NCBI GenBank assembly: GCA_905479905.1
Contig: CAJQOK010000347.1
Span: forward strand, 1-6,753
Length of the DNA stretch: 6,753 nt
Direction of reading: 5' to 3'
Origin: an uncultured Aliterella sp.
GTDB taxonomy: Bacteria; Cyanobacteriota; Cyanobacteriia; Cyanobacteriales; Chroococcidiopsidaceae
Position 1 is the first letter of the stretch. Each line of letters starts with the position of its first letter. A program made the translations under genes and the position numbers. The notes beneath the pieces were generated by a model, which saw only the letters and a program-made list of their open reading frames with translations, had not been told where the DNA came from and searched no databases. Of this stretch, positions 5,625 through 6,753 are shown in pieces.

Positions 5625-6753
5625 ATGCGTACTTTTCTTATCGTCTGGATCGGTCAATTAGCTTCAATGCTTGGTTCAGAGATGACTAACTTTGCCATTA
5701 CAATTTGGGCTTGGTCAGTTACCGGAAAAGCAACTCCTTTATCTTTCATCTTGTTTTTTACCCAAACTCCCAAAGTATTTGCTGCCTTGTTTGCTGGGGT
5801 ATTAGTCGATCGCATTCATCGCCAAAAGTTGATGATAGTAGGAGATTTATTTGCAGGTTGCTCGACAATCGCTATTTTGTGCCTATTTTTAAGCGATCGC
5901 CTGGAGATATGGCATCTATACTTTACAGGCGCAGTTAATGGTTTTTTTGGCTTCTTGCAAGGTTTAGCTTACTCCGCTTCTTTGGCTTTAATTGTTCCTA
6001 AGCAGCATTATACGAGGGCTGCTGCTCTCAATTCAATTCAGATGTCAGGAGCTTATATTTTAGCGCCTGCCTTAGCTGGAAATCTATATCCTCTAATTGG
6101 TTTGACAGGAATTCTTACCCTCGATATTGTTACTTTCATCATTGCTATTAGCACTCTTAGTATCGTTCGCATTCCTCAACTTAGCCAAAATCAAGTTAGT
6201 CAGCAAAGCATCCAAACTATTAAGCAGGAATTAACTTTTGGCTTTCACTATGTTTTCAAACATCCCAGTTTACTTGCAGTTATCGTTTTTCTATCGATAG
6301 ACAATTTGATTGAAAATATTAATTTTGCTATTCTCCCAGCAATGGTTTTAGCTCGTAGCGGTAACAACTCAGCCATTTGGGGCGAACTTTTAACTAGCTT
6401 TGGGATCGGTGGTTTACTCGGTGCAGTAACCGTTAGCATTTGGGGAGGACCTAAACGCCGCATTCATGGATTATTACTAGGTAGTGCAATTTGGAAGCTG
6501 AGTCTAATCGTACTATCTATAACCCAGACGACGTTAATCAAAGTTGCTGCTGCATTGTCTAGTGGTTTTTGTTCTCCCTTCCCCGATAGTTCTAATCAAG
6601 CAATTTGGATGTCTAAGGTCAAACCAGAGATTCAGGGACGAGTATTTGCCACTCGCGATTTAATCGCTCAAATTACGATTCCTCTAGGAGCAGCGATCGC
6701 CGGACCTCTTGCCGATCATTTTTTTGAGCCAGCAATGAGCAGGAGCGGTAGTT
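5625..6753 (+). CDS. MFS transporter, probable siderophore exporter (EntS-like), 3' end outside the window
   Basis: The frame is open from ATG 5625 to the window edge, giving 376 residues without a stop; about 40-60 more are expected for this roughly 420-residue family. It is a multi-span inner-membrane protein. TM1 begins at once (FLIVWIGQLASMLGSEMTNF), and residues 58-68 (GVLVDRIHRQK) are the MFS motif A loop between TM2 and TM3, with D62 as its key acid. A hydrophilic linker at about 183-210 (SQNQVSQQSIQTIKQEL) divides the two halves, and GGPKRRIHG (274-282) is the matching basic loop of the second half. The EntS/MFS_3 group exports siderophores or drugs. A position 27 bases after the binding-protein gene favours export of the cluster's own siderophore, but this is inferred from context. 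No Shine-Dalgarno is visible before the ATG. The start agrees with the usual short N-terminus. Confidence 0.88.
   Translation, partial: MRTFLIVWIGQLASMLGSEMTNFAITIWAWSVTGKATPLSFILFFTQTPKVFAALFAGVLVDRIHRQKLMIVGDLFAGCSTIAILCLFLSDRLEIWHLYFTGAVNGFFGFLQGLAYSASLALIVPKQHYTRAAALNSIQMSGAYILAPALAGNLYPLIGLTGILTLDIVTFIIAISTLSIVRIPQLSQNQVSQQSIQTIKQELTFGFHYVFKHPSLLAVIVFLSIDNLIENINFAILPAMVLARSGNNSAIWGELLTSFGIGGLLGAVTVSIWGGPKRRIHGLLLGSAIWKLSLIVLSITQTTLIKVAAALSSGFCSPFPDSSNQAIWMSKVKPEIQGRVFATRDLIAQITIPLGAAIAGPLADHFFEPAMSRSGS

Noticed and set aside
5705..5938. + strand frame of 77 codons
   Set aside because: It lies inside the MFS gene in another frame. The MFS frame is open for 376 codons with transmembrane segments and motif A.
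6248..6463. - strand frame of 71 codons
   Set aside because: It is antisense to the MFS gene with no recognisable features.
1..6753. CRISPR array, tRNA or rRNA genes
   Set aside because: No regularly spaced repeats and no tRNA or rRNA signature sequences were seen when reading both strands.

Overview
The window looks like a cyanobacterial chromosome. It has ten copies of the octamer GCGATCGC (HIP1), a hallmark of many cyanobacterial genomes. It also has a TonB-dependent receptor with an AMIN-type domain between signal peptide and plug, an arrangement typical of cyanobacterial siderophore receptors. The genus cannot be named from the sequence alone.

Layout. (a) 1-75 is the last 24 codons of a + strand gene that enters from the left. 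(b) About 120-1465 is an IS200/IS605-superfamily element of the tnpB-only (IS1341-like) kind, on the - strand. It holds one tnpB of 416 codons with an intact RuvC triad, a probable omega-RNA overlapping the tnpB 3' end, and terminal hairpins that share a core in the same orientation. There is no tnpA. (c) About 1466-1876 is a gene-free leader with two HIP1 sites near its left end and one further down, a 20-bp perfect dyad and a weak promoter/Fur-box candidate. (d) 1877-4474 is the TonB-dependent siderophore receptor. (e) 4485-5597 is a lipoprotein iron-siderophore binding protein of the FecB/FepB type. (f) 5625 to the right edge is an MFS transporter, cut at 376 residues by the window end.

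The last three genes run in one direction with gaps of 10 and 27 bases, so they probably form an operon. Together they make a partial siderophore cycle: the receptor brings ferric-siderophore across the outer membrane, the lipoprotein passes it to an inner-membrane ABC permease that is not in the window, and the MFS protein is a plausible exporter of the iron-free siderophore. Cyanobacterial hydroxamate siderophore loci are known to combine these gene types with biosynthetic genes. The left-edge gene might be such a biosynthetic gene, but 24 residues cannot prove it. The insertion element sits between that gene and the transport genes and lacks HIP1 sites, consistent with later arrival.

I see no strong evidence of a wholly new system. 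The most interesting part is the TnpB/omega-RNA unit lodged in an iron-uptake locus, and the unexplained dyads around it.
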